Below, piece after piece: positions 1-6,832 of a stretch of 10,603 nucleotides of DNA. The notes beneath the pieces were generated by a model, which was given only the letters and a program-made list of their open reading frames with translations, did no database searches and was not told where the DNA came from. Both the position numbers and the translations under genes were made by a program. The stretch's first letter is position 1. Each line of letters opens with the position of its first letter. The stretch is from assembly GCA_002308595.1 (NCBI GenBank), contig DBWH01000005.1, positions 25,013 through 35,615 of the forward strand, given 5' to 3'. The stretch comes from Mageeibacillus sp. UBA1243 (GTDB lineage Bacteria; Bacillota; Clostridia; UBA1212).

Positions 1-224
1 TTGCCGATGCCGCTGTTCTGCATGTAGACTGTGCCCTTCCTGCCGGTCGCGATGTAGTGACCTGCGGCAAGAGCGACCGCGTTGCCCTCATTGGCGGCAA
101 CGATATGCTTTTCCGAAACGCCGTACGACTCGTAGAGGCAGTCGCAGAGCGGGCCGAGGAGCGAGTCCGGCACACCCGCAAAGAAATCCGTATCGAGCGC
201 TTTTACAAAATCTTCGGTCTTCAT
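1..224 (-). CDS. Phosphonopyruvate decarboxylase, N-terminal part (3' end beyond left edge)
   Basis: The family is a thiamine-diphosphate enzyme that decarboxylates phosphonopyruvate to phosphonoacetaldehyde, the step that pulls the unfavourable PEP mutase reaction forward in phosphonate synthesis. Only the first 74 residues are visible out of a usual length near 370-400. The fragment carries the family's N-terminal hallmarks: FAGVPDSLLGPLCDCL (residues 15-30) and HIVAANEGNAVALAAGHYIATG (40-61), followed by VYMQNSGIG at the edge. Glu46 of NEGNAVA is, by family analogy, the glutamate that activates the thiamine ring. The ATG lies 14 nt after the PMT stop codon, with only a weak GGA upstream, so translation may depend on the preceding gene. 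Sulfopyruvate decarboxylase shares this fold and is the main alternative. PEP mutase or an aminotransferase would be expected just outside the window but cannot be seen. Confidence 0.85.
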   Translation of the reverse strand, partial: MKTEDFVKALDTDFFAGVPDSLLGPLCDCLYESYGVSEKHIVAANEGNAVALAAGHYIATGRKGTVYMQNSGIG

Positions 225-238
225 TTTTCAAAAATCCG

Positions 239-2830
239 TCAGAATGACCACGTGCTGAGCCATTCGAGATTGTTCACGTAGCTCTCCGGAACAGTCATGC
301 CCGTGAGCACGGGGTAGAACACAACGAAGAGCACAAGGACAACGCCAAGGTAGATGAACACCACCCACTTTGAGATTATCTTCTTTTCCACGAGCGTCAT
401 GAACACATAGACGATGAAGAAAATCGAGAATGCGAACGCCGAGAAGTAGTGGTAGATGAAGCAGACCCTGTTGACAAGGATCCACGGAGCAAACTGAAGC
501 GCGTAGGCGACAACGAAGAAGCCCATTCTGCTGTCCTTGTTTCTCCAGGCGAGGAAGCTGCCTACAAACAGGCACGGAACGCCGAGCCACCAGATTGCAG
601 GGTTGCCGAACGAGCTTATCGTCGAGCGCATTCCGGCAGCGGAGGTTCCGACGTAGTACCAGATAGGTCTTGCCATGAAGGGCCACGAGTACCACATTGA
701 ACTGTAAGGATGCGTTGCAACAAGCTGTGAGTGGTAGTCGTACATATATTTCTGGTTGTCAAGAACAACCTGTATGAGTGACTTACCGGGGTTGCTGGGC
801 ATATACTGGAGATATGACAGCACGTAGATGCATAGGGGTATGATCACGAAGAAGACGACGCATATTCCGAGCGTCGGAAGCAGATTCGTAAACACGTAAT
901 CCGACATGTAAATCTTCTTCAGAGAGCCGTCCTTCTTTGAGAAATCGTATGCCCTGCCGGCCTTGACGTCAAGTATTTCACGTATTTTTGCGATAAAGAA
1001 TACGATTGCAAGAGCGGCGCCCGTGTAGAGACAAGTCCACTTCGATGCGGCACCGAGGCCGAACATGAGACCGCTCAGGAACAGCGGGACAAAGGACTTG
1101 CCGAGGCCTCTCTCGTATGACTTCACCGAGAAGTAGTCGTACATGAAGTACATCATTGCGACGGAGAAGAAGCAGGCGTACGTGTCAATGGTGGCAAGCC
1201 TCGTCTGCGCGAGCCTCATGAAGTCAAACATCATAAGGAAGGCTGCGACGAATGCCCACTGGCTCTTCTTGAACACCTTCAGTGCGAAAGCGTAGATGAG
1301 GGGCACGAGGAGCATGCCGAACAGAACTCCTGAGAACCTCCATCCGAATGAATTCATACCGAACAGGAGAATACCGAACTCCATGATGACCTTGCCGAGC
1401 GGCGGGTGCGTTCTCTCGTAAATTGAAAGCCCGTGAATCTGCTCGTAGGCCGTGCGCGGATGGTAAATCTCGTCAAAATAAGTCGAGTCGGTGTACGAGC
1501 GGTAAGGTCTCAACTCACTCTGCTCGTCAAAAAGATAACCGGGATTTCCGGATGTATCCGTCTCGTTATATTCATAGTAAATCGAAGTTTGGTCGATTTC
1601 GACAGGCTGAAGCTTTCCGTCGACCTCCTCGTAGAAACCGACTTCGTTGAGCCAGAGTCCCTCGGATTTTGCAACAACCCTGACAGTCTTTGCGGTAAAC
1701 TTGACCGCCTTGTAGTCCCATCTGTAGAACGAAATATCAGACTTCTGGATGTCCGCAGCGTCGTGGTACTCGCCGTCATCGCCAAGGTACTGCACCGACA
1801 TCGTGCCCTTCTCCGGGATTCCGCCGTAGTAGACGACCCTTGTCACGTTCTTCACTTCTTTAAACGACACCCGGACGAAATCGCCCTTTAGGGCAGGTTT
1901 CCAGTACGTGTTAGCCGAGCCTGAAGTGCTGCCCATGCCGACGAAAGAGAAGATGCCCGTGATCAACGTCATGACAAGCACGATTATAACGTCATTTTTC
2001 TTAAACTTGCCGTTCTTTTCCGAGATTCTGAGGTCGTTTGCCGGTCTTGCAGTCCTGTCGTTTCTGAACGAAACCGCAAAGCAGAATACTATGGATGCAA
2101 GAAGAACAAGCACGAAGAGAATCTTGAACCAGGTTCCGACGCCGGCCGGCTTGCTTGTACTTGATTTTCCCGTGGGAGTGAGTTTTAACGTGACGTGACC
2201 CTCGGGCACTTCGTCCTTGGAGATTTTTTCGATTTTGAGGTTGTCAAAGTATGCAACGCCCGTGGACTCGCTTCCGTAACCGCCAAGGCCGAGACTTATG
2301 TTGACGTTTTTCTGGTCGGCTGCGGTCTCAAGTATTACGCTTGCCGTGCGCCACTCCGTCGTACCTGTAGTTGCAAAAGCTTTTCCGTTGTAGTTGTACC
2401 CGGACAGGTTTGCACCCGCGCCGTCGGAGACGTTCTCGGTCTTGATGGAGAGCGTGACCTTGTAGAATGAGCTTGGCGATACCTTGAAGCTCTTGTGGAT
2501 TCTGCAGTCGTTGGGGGACGTGTTCTCAATTTTCAGGCACTTGCCGTTCGGGGAGACGCCGCTCACAAAAGTGATGGTTGAGGCGTTGGTTCCGTTTGAG
2601 TTGCCCCTGTAGTTGTAGACGCTCCAGTCGAAGCCCGATTTAATATCCGTGTTCTCAAAGCCGCACTCGTAATAGGTGATCGGGATGAGTTTAGGGATGA
2701 AAATGCATGCAAGAGTTATAAGGAGAGCGGCCGCAACACCCGCGAAGATGAATATCCTGAGGCGGAGTTTTTTGCGTCTTGCCTTTTCAGCGTCGCTCAT
2801 ATTCGTTTTGGTTTTCACTGTATCTGACAT
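239..2830 (-). CDS. PMT-family (GT39) dolichyl/polyprenyl-phosphate-mannose protein mannosyltransferase with extra sugar-binding-like domains
   Basis: Members of this family transfer mannose from a polyprenyl-phosphate carrier to Ser/Thr of exported proteins at the outer membrane face. The 863-residue protein has a basic cytoplasmic start, a membrane segment at about 25-46, a jelly-roll CBM-like domain at about 53-202 ending in GVAYFDNLKI, membrane segments at about 235-254 and 280-298, and a discoidin-like beta domain at about 302-402. The PMT core follows: the catalytic-loop Asp-Glu (YFDEIYHPRTAYEQ, D453/E454), THPPLGK (474-480), LATIDTY (545-551), then the C-terminal four-helix region with THPYSSMWYSWP (706-717) and PWILVNRVCFIYHYF (782-796). 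ATG at 2828-2830 is preferred because AAGGTGG lies 5 nt upstream; an in-frame TTG six codons earlier has no such site. It follows the Gpi18-like gene by 18 nt. The acceptor, and whether the sugar is mannose, are not shown by the sequence. Confidence 0.88.
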   Translation of the reverse strand: MSDTVKTKTNMSDAEKARRKKLRLRIFIFAGVAAALLITLACIFIPKLIPITYYECGFENTDIKSGFDWSVYNYRGNSNGTNASTITFVSGVSPNGKCLKIENTSPNDCRIHKSFKVSPSSFYKVTLSIKTENVSDGAGANLSGYNYNGKAFATTGTTEWRTASVILETAADQKNVNISLGLGGYGSESTGVAYFDNLKIEKISKDEVPEGHVTLKLTPTGKSSTSKPAGVGTWFKILFVLVLLASIVFCFAVSFRNDRTARPANDLRISEKNGKFKKNDVIIVLVMTLITGIFSFVGMGSTSGSANTYWKPALKGDFVRVSFKEVKNVTRVVYYGGIPEKGTMSVQYLGDDGEYHDAADIQKSDISFYRWDYKAVKFTAKTVRVVAKSEGLWLNEVGFYEEVDGKLQPVEIDQTSIYYEYNETDTSGNPGYLFDEQSELRPYRSYTDSTYFDEIYHPRTAYEQIHGLSIYERTHPPLGKVIMEFGILLFGMNSFGWRFSGVLFGMLLVPLIYAFALKVFKKSQWAFVAAFLMMFDFMRLAQTRLATIDTYACFFSVAMMYFMYDYFSVKSYERGLGKSFVPLFLSGLMFGLGAASKWTCLYTGAALAIVFFIAKIREILDVKAGRAYDFSKKDGSLKKIYMSDYVFTNLLPTLGICVVFFVIIPLCIYVLSYLQYMPSNPGKSLIQVVLDNQKYMYDYHSQLVATHPYSSMWYSWPFMARPIWYYVGTSAAGMRSTISSFGNPAIWWLGVPCLFVGSFLAWRNKDSRMGFFVVAYALQFAPWILVNRVCFIYHYFSAFAFSIFFIVYVFMTLVEKKIISKWVVFIYLGVVLVLFVVFYPVLTGMTVPESYVNNLEWLSTWSF

Positions 2831-2835
2831 TTTAT

Positions 2836-2842
2836 CCACCTT
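2836..2842 (-). promoter_or_regulatory. Ribosome binding site of the PMT gene (decides its start)
   Basis: The minus strand reads AAGGTGG followed by ATAAA and ATG. The 5-nt spacing fits the ATG at 2828-2830 and argues against the upstream in-frame TTG at 2846-2848, which lies before this site. Confidence 0.7.
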
Positions 2843-2848
2843 CAGCAA

Positions 2849-5254
2849 TTAGTTCTTATCAGGATTGTCAACGGTCGTCTCGCTGCTTTCAGCCTCTTCA
2901 TCATAGAGGTAAGAAGCTTCCTCTCCGAAAAATCTGACTTTGACCTTCTTTTTGCGTTTGACGCGTACGGGCTCTTCAAGCTCGTTTGCAAACTCTTTTC
3001 TTTCGAGGAGTTTATTGGCAATAAACACGCCTGTTGTGAGAAGCGCCGCGGTCACCGTGATGAACGCAAGGAGCCCTCTGTAGTCGTTGAGTTTCGGCCA
3101 GTAGTAATCCGCATAGGCCGACTGCGAGCCGCCCGCAGAGTTTATGGAGCCGCCGACAAGAAGTCCCATCATTACCTCGTGGACGGTGATGAAACCTATA
3201 CCGGACATGAATCCGTATGCGCCGAGCAGACCTTTTCTGTGGTAGCAGATTGCGGCCATGAGCAGGCAGAGAATTGCGGGGAAGAAATATCTCTCGTGCA
3301 TTCTCGGTCCGAAGCAGGGAACCATCGCATACATGACAGCGCCCGCAAGGAATACGAAACCGGGGTGGAACGCCCTCTCTTTATATTCCGTGCCGCTCCT
3401 CTTTGCCTCAACAGCGTTCTTAACGGCTTTTACAGTCTTGAAAACGTAGAACCCGACAATAAGAACACTTATCAGCACGATAAACAGCATCGCAACAGTG
3501 TAGATTGTGAACGGCCCGATTTTTGCATTGTCGCTGACCCAGTTCTTGCCGAGCAGGAACCAGAAGTTATAATTGTTGACAGTTGCGTATTTGTAGTGGT
3601 CGATCGTTCCGAGGAAAAGGCTGAACATCCACGGGAGACGGACCGTTTTGCCGAGCAGGCTGACGTTTTCCATGCCCATACCGAAGAACGGTATGCAGGG
3701 AACGATGAGACCCGTAAGTCCTCCGCCGATAACCTTGCCAAGGTAACCGAAAGCCGTCTTAGGCTTTCCTTTAACGACCGAGATTATGAAATCGGCAATG
3801 AAAACGCATCCCGCAACAGGCAGGAACACGAACATCTGCGGCTTGAGCATGAGTCCGAGGCCGAAATAAAGACCTGCGGCAAAGTACCTTTTTCCGTTGA
3901 GAGCGATGCAGCAGAGCACCACAAACAGCGCAAGAATCGAGTCAACCTGACCCCAGCAAGCCGAGTCGAGGAGCACGATAGGGTTGAAAAGCCAGACGGA
4001 TGCGAAGAAAACCGCATTGCCGAAAGAGTATCTCTTTTTGATTGCAGTTCCGTAAATGACAAGTCCGATACCGAGATCGGCAAGTATCGACGGCAGCTTT
4101 ATCATCAGCGTCATGCCTTTTGTGCCGAGGCCGAGGAAGTTTCCGATATCGGTGACAGCGGCAAGGAAATATGCATAGAGCGGCGGGTAGTCGCAATTTG
4201 TGGCAACCTTGTAAAGCTGGCCGATGCCGTTTTCGGTCGCGACTCTGCCCCAGTATTTAAACAGGCCGACGTCTATCGAGCACTCGTAATAAGTGACCGT
4301 GAGCACAAGCCTGACGATGAGCGCAACGAGGAAAACAGTTATTATGGTCGCGAGCGGCCTTCCGAGGGTCGCGAGCGGACCTTTGCCTTCCGTGTTGTAG
4401 CGGAGCGGGATGAACCTGGTTTTTGCATTGGCGGGTATGTATTCGTAACCGAGCTTGTCGTACGACCTGATGAAAAGGCCGTAGACGAGAAGGATTATGA
4501 ACGCGATAGCGAGTATGAGCCAGCTTGCAAACCTCATGTTTTCGTAGAGGCTCTCGGTGTAAGTCGCGCCCTTCGTGTCGGACTTGGATGAAGCCGTGTT
4601 GATTTTAACGACGTTTACGCCCGCGGGAGCGCCGGAGACTGTGGTGACCCTGACGTTGTCAAACCAGGCTGTTCCGGACGTCGAGTTTGAGTAGAAGCCG
4701 AGTCGCATGCTGAGCGTGTAGCTTCCCGACTTCGCCAATGTGAAATAATCCGTAATATGGACCCAGCTGTCGCCGCCGTTTACGCAGGCAAAGCTTGAAT
4801 CCTTTGACTCGAGAATTGAGATGTTGGCGCCTTTTATACGGTCAGTGTTTTCGGCTGTGATTCCGGAAACTTTGACGTCGGCGTCAATTCTGTAGTACCT
4901 TCCGCCGGTGAGCTCAATCTTTTTGGTGAGCCTTGCGTCGTTGTCGTCAGAGCTTGAAATCTTAAGAGCGCTGCCGCCTCCGACGCCCTCGCCCTTGGCG
5001 GGTACGCTGAAAGACGTAATGTTCTCAGTGTAGCTGTCAAAGGCGTAGCCCGAGGACGAATAATTCTCGAAATCCTCGTAGAAAACGACCTTGCCGTTTT
5101 GAAGACCCGACATGACGGCGGATATGAGGAGCATAAGAAGACCCACTGCGACAAGCGCGGGAATCACTATTGCCCAGACACGTTTAACCGTTGTATCAAA
5201 CGTCTTTGTAAACCAGACCGAAAATCCGGATGTTTTTTTCTCAGGTTTATCCAT
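2849..5254 (-). CDS. Gpi18-like (COG5542-type) polytopic mannosyltransferase with CBM-like N-terminal domain
   Basis: This 801-residue protein resembles the GT-C mannosyltransferases related to Gpi18, which use a polyprenyl-phosphate sugar outside the membrane. Visible parts in order are a membrane segment (about 27-49), a jelly-roll CBM-like domain (about 57-206) ending in GTAWFDNVRV, a second membrane segment (about 243-262), and the GT-C core. The core begins with the acidic loop motif SIDVGLFKYW (326-335, D328 the candidate catalytic base) and DYPPLYAYFLA (355-365). It continues with NPIVLLDSACWGQVDSI (424-440), LKPQMF (470-475) and GPRMHERYFFP (649-659). The C-terminus is a cytoplasmic tail with a strongly basic stretch (KRKKKVKVR, 766-774) and then acidic residues. 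ATG at 5252-5254 is preferred because AAAAGGA ends 10 nt upstream; the in-frame TTG at 5261-5263 is only 1 nt from that site. It sits 15 nt after the bactofilin-like gene and 18 nt before the PMT gene, so the two transferases probably act in one pathway. Confidence 0.82.
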   Translation of the reverse strand: MDKPEKKTSGFSVWFTKTFDTTVKRVWAIVIPALVAVGLLMLLISAVMSGLQNGKVVFYEDFENYSSSGYAFDSYTENITSFSVPAKGEGVGGGSALKISSSDDNDARLTKKIELTGGRYYRIDADVKVSGITAENTDRIKGANISILESKDSSFACVNGGDSWVHITDYFTLAKSGSYTLSMRLGFYSNSTSGTAWFDNVRVTTVSGAPAGVNVVKINTASSKSDTKGATYTESLYENMRFASWLILAIAFIILLVYGLFIRSYDKLGYEYIPANAKTRFIPLRYNTEGKGPLATLGRPLATIITVFLVALIVRLVLTVTYYECSIDVGLFKYWGRVATENGIGQLYKVATNCDYPPLYAYFLAAVTDIGNFLGLGTKGMTLMIKLPSILADLGIGLVIYGTAIKKRYSFGNAVFFASVWLFNPIVLLDSACWGQVDSILALFVVLCCIALNGKRYFAAGLYFGLGLMLKPQMFVFLPVAGCVFIADFIISVVKGKPKTAFGYLGKVIGGGLTGLIVPCIPFFGMGMENVSLLGKTVRLPWMFSLFLGTIDHYKYATVNNYNFWFLLGKNWVSDNAKIGPFTIYTVAMLFIVLISVLIVGFYVFKTVKAVKNAVEAKRSGTEYKERAFHPGFVFLAGAVMYAMVPCFGPRMHERYFFPAILCLLMAAICYHRKGLLGAYGFMSGIGFITVHEVMMGLLVGGSINSAGGSQSAYADYYWPKLNDYRGLLAFITVTAALLTTGVFIANKLLERKEFANELEEPVRVKRKKKVKVRFFGEEASYLYDEEAESSETTVDNPDKN

Positions 5255-5264
5255 CACAAACAAA

Positions 5265-5271
5265 TCCTTTT
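5265..5271 (-). promoter_or_regulatory. Ribosome binding site of the Gpi18-like gene
   Basis: AAAAGGA on the minus strand overlaps the stop codon of the preceding gene and lies 10 nt before the ATG at 5252-5254. The overlap suggests that termination of the first gene and initiation of the second are coupled. Confidence 0.6.
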
Positions 5272-6040
5272 AAATGTACGCAATATTTTCAACTATGGCG
5301 CCAATGCCTATGACGGGTTCGCTGTGGCACTCAAGGAGTCTCACGTGGCAGCCCTCGCCTATTTCGGCATCCTCGCAAAGTATCTTGTCTATTTTGCAGT
5401 ATTCAATCTTAACCGTGTCGCAGAAGACCGAATCACATTTCAGTATGTAGTCGACAAGGCTCCCGCCGCTGTTTTTGACGAGAAGCATGTCGCAGTTTAT
5501 CGATGAAGCTTCAACGGCGCCCGCCGTGCCCTCGACAATCACGTTGATCGCTCTTATAGGGTTCCTGACGGTCGCAAATCCGCTGACTGTGAAATTGTCG
5601 CAGACCACTTTTCCGTGCGAGTGGAACGTGCCCGAGACGTCGATGTCTATCGTGTCGAGCCTGCCGCTAAGCTCAAGTTCGCCCTTGACGTCAATCTTCC
5701 CCGCGTGGAAGCGCCCGTAGCACTCGGTTCTTCCTTCGATGAGCACCTCGTCGCAGATAAGCTTTGACTTCACGAGAGCCTCGCCCGAGCACAAAAAAGA
5801 ATCGGCAAGCACTTTTTCCGCAAAAACAGCCTTGCCCTCAATCATGAGAGTTCCCGCGTCAACCTCGTCGTGGAAGGACGCCATACCCTCAATCACAAGC
5901 CTCTCGGGAGTGATTTTCTCGTAGAACTTCTGTTCCCCCTCGACGGCCATTTCATCGTATACGGAAAGCTCCTCGTCAATGTTTCTGAGAGGCAGAAAAT
6001 CATCCATCGTTATTATCTTCTGGACTTGAGGTTCAGGCAA
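5270..6040 (-). CDS. Bactofilin-like, Cys-rich beta-helix protein (polymer-forming cytoskeletal type)
   Basis: The 256-residue product has no signal peptide or membrane segment. After an acidic leader of about 45 residues, nearly the whole chain is a series of short beta strands repeating roughly every 20 residues (LVIEGMASF, LMIEGKAVF, FLCSGEALV, VLIEGRTECY, IDVKGELEL, IDVSGTFHS, FTVSGFATV, VIVEGTAGA). Such x-V-x-G-x rungs are typical of bactofilins, which build self-assembling right-handed beta-helices under the membrane. It contains about eleven cysteines, unusual for this class. The first codon is TTG at 6038-6040, supported by GGAGGG 7 nt upstream; an ATG eleven codons later has no comparable site. 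It is the first gene of the operon, directly behind a strong promoter, suggesting a scaffold or regulatory role for the glycosyltransferases. The bactofilin assignment rests on repeat pattern only; a polysaccharide-related beta-helix protein is an alternative. Confidence 0.65.
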   Translation of the reverse strand: MPEPQVQKIITMDDFLPLRNIDEELSVYDEMAVEGEQKFYEKITPERLVIEGMASFHDEVDAGTLMIEGKAVFAEKVLADSFLCSGEALVKSKLICDEVLIEGRTECYGRFHAGKIDVKGELELSGRLDTIDIDVSGTFHSHGKVVCDNFTVSGFATVRNPIRAINVIVEGTAGAVEASSINCDMLLVKNSGGSLVDYILKCDSVFCDTVKIEYCKIDKILCEDAEIGEGCHVRLLECHSEPVIGIGAIVENIAYI

Positions 6041-6047
6041 AGGATTA

Positions 6048-6053
6048 CCCTCC
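6048..6053 (-). promoter_or_regulatory. Ribosome binding site fixing the TTG start of the bactofilin-like gene
   Basis: GGAGGG on the minus strand is followed by 7 nt (TAATCCT) and TTG. The near-ideal site and spacing support a true TTG start. Confidence 0.75.
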
Positions 6054-6073
6054 GTTATTTAATATTCTTTTTT

Positions 6074-6102
6074 ATTATACGCCTGCGATTTAAGAATTTC
6101 AA
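6074..6102 (-). promoter_or_regulatory. Sigma-A-type promoter of the bactofilin-glycosyltransferase-phosphonate operon
   Basis: The minus strand reads TTGAAA (6102-6097), a spacer of exactly 17 bp, and a perfect TATAAT (6079-6074). Transcription should start near 6067, giving a leader of about 25 nt before the TTG start codon. It is the only strong promoter seen for the four left-hand genes, which follow with gaps of 14-18 nt. Confidence 0.85.
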
Positions 6103-6106
6103 GAGA

Positions 6107-6197
6107 AAGGGAGCCGTGACGGAGTTTGTCACATTGGCGGGAGCGACTGTCGCCAAGGCGTTCCGGAAGCCATCGTGAAGCCGACCGGTTTGCCCTT
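6107..6197. other. Compact inverted-repeat block between the divergent promoters; candidate dispersed repeat or structured RNA
   Basis: This 91-nt block can be drawn as one closed fold. AAGGG (6107-6111) pairs with CCCTT (6193-6197). Inside are GTGAC/GTCAC (6116-6120 with 6128-6132) and TTGGCG/CGCCAA (6134-6139 with 6151-6156), the latter extendable by a G-U pair. They are followed by the palindrome TTCCGGAA (6161-6168) and a GAAGCC direct repeat (6166-6171, 6177-6182). It is GC-rich between two AT-rich promoters, beginning 5 bp from one -35 box and ending 15 bp from the other. No ribosome binding site precedes any reading frame through it. It could be a REP-like intergenic repeat, a small RNA, a regulator-binding region or a gene remnant. 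Confidence 0.45.
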
Positions 6198-6212
6198 AAA
6201 ATCAAGACTTTG

Positions 6213-6241
6213 TTGCATTTAAAAATCGATTATGTTAATAT
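6213..6241 (+). promoter_or_regulatory. Probable promoter of the asp23 cassette (extended -10)
   Basis: TTGCAT (6213-6218) is followed by 17 bp and TAATAT (6236-6241). A TG dinucleotide at 6233-6234 forms an extended -10 element. The -10 matches the sigma-A consensus at four of six positions. No sigma-B-like GTTT/GGGTAT pair was noticed, although asp23 of Staphylococcus is sigma-B controlled. Confidence 0.55.
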
Positions 6242-6255
6242 TTTCAGTGACTATA

Positions 6256-6319
6256 GCCAATGTATCAAGCTGCCCTTCCGGGGCAAAAAGCGGGCTTCTT
6301 AGGGCCCTGTTTCATTGGC
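6256..6319 (+). promoter_or_regulatory. Foldable 5' leader of the asp23 transcript
   Basis: GCCAATG (6256-6262) and CATTGGC (6313-6319) form a perfect 7-bp closing stem. They enclose a 5-bp hairpin TGCCC/GGGCA (6271-6275 with 6281-6285) and a 4-bp hairpin GGGC/GCCC (6292-6295 with 6304-6307). The fold ends 13 nt before the ribosome binding site, so it could affect translation or transcript stability. It matches no riboswitch class recognised here. Confidence 0.4.
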
Positions 6320-6332
6320 GGCAGGATTTTCG

Positions 6333-6340
6333 GGAGGTGA
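6333..6340 (+). promoter_or_regulatory. Ribosome binding site fixing the GTG start of asp23
   Basis: GGAGGTGA is an almost full anti-Shine-Dalgarno match. It lies 6 nt before GTG at 6347-6349, which decides the start. Confidence 0.8.
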
Positions 6341-6346
6341 CTGTCC

Positions 6347-6778
6347 GTGGAGGAGAAGTCTTTTAAGATTGACGGCGAGATAGACGGCGAGTATGAGGAT
6401 TATTCGCTTCTTGACAATTCCGACAACGGCTCCGAGGACGTCATTATAACCGATGAAGTTGTTGCAATCGTGGCGGGACAGGCGGCAATGCAGACAGACT
6501 GCGTCGCGGCTCTCAGCTCTACGGTCGCGGGAAGCATCGCGGAATCGTTCGGCATCAAGAATCCCACAAAAGGCGTCACGGTCAGGACCAAGGAAGGCAA
6601 AGTTGTTCTTGACCTCTACGTCGTCGTCAAATACGGCAATAAAATTTCCGACATCGCCTGGAACATTCAGGAAAACGTGAAGCGCGAAGTCGAGAACATG
6701 ACGGGCGCCGTTGTCGATTCCGTAAACATACACATAACAGGCATTGATTTTCAGAAGCCGAGGAAAAAGGCTCTGTAA
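6347..6778 (+). CDS. asp23: Asp23/Gls24 family envelope stress protein
   Basis: Asp23/Gls24 proteins are small, abundant cytosolic proteins held at the membrane by AmaP and linked to cell-envelope stress in Firmicutes. The 143-residue product has an acidic, probably disordered start (1-30) and then the Asp23 domain. The domain comprises ITDEVVAIVAGQAAMQTDCVAAL (34-56), the GVTVRTKEGKVVLDLYVVVKYG strand pair (76-97), the ISDIAWNIQENVKREVENMTG helix (100-120) and VVDSVNIHITGIDF (122-135), ending in a basic tail. These are the standard family blocks and the length is normal. The GTG start is set by the strong site 6 nt upstream. AmaP begins 54 nt downstream, so the two are probably co-transcribed. 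Confidence 0.93.
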   Translation: MEEKSFKIDGEIDGEYEDYSLLDNSDNGSEDVIITDEVVAIVAGQAAMQTDCVAALSSTVAGSIAESFGIKNPTKGVTVRTKEGKVVLDLYVVVKYGNKISDIAWNIQENVKREVENMTGAVVDSVNIHITGIDFQKPRKKAL

Positions 6779-6832
6779 TTTTTCGAGGTATCAAGTCTTA
6801 GGATCGGGAAGTTTTTCCTGACAGGAGGATTT

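Noticed and set aside
88-99. The 12-mer TCATTGGCGGCA, which also occurs at 6312-6323 in the asp23 leader
   Set aside because: The left copy encodes the conserved Asn-Glu region of phosphonopyruvate decarboxylase on the other strand, so coding constraint explains it and the match is probably chance.
3179-4591. A 470-codon open frame on the plus strand inside the Gpi18-like gene
   Set aside because: It lies wholly opposite a well-supported membrane protein gene, its product is Arg/Glu-rich without a recognisable domain, and no ribosome site precedes it. It is a shadow created by codon bias.
5870-6178. A 102-codon plus-strand frame running from inside the bactofilin-like gene through the folded intergenic block
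   Set aside because: No ribosome site, it overlaps an opposite-strand gene and its promoter, and its last 24 codons are simply the inverted-repeat block.
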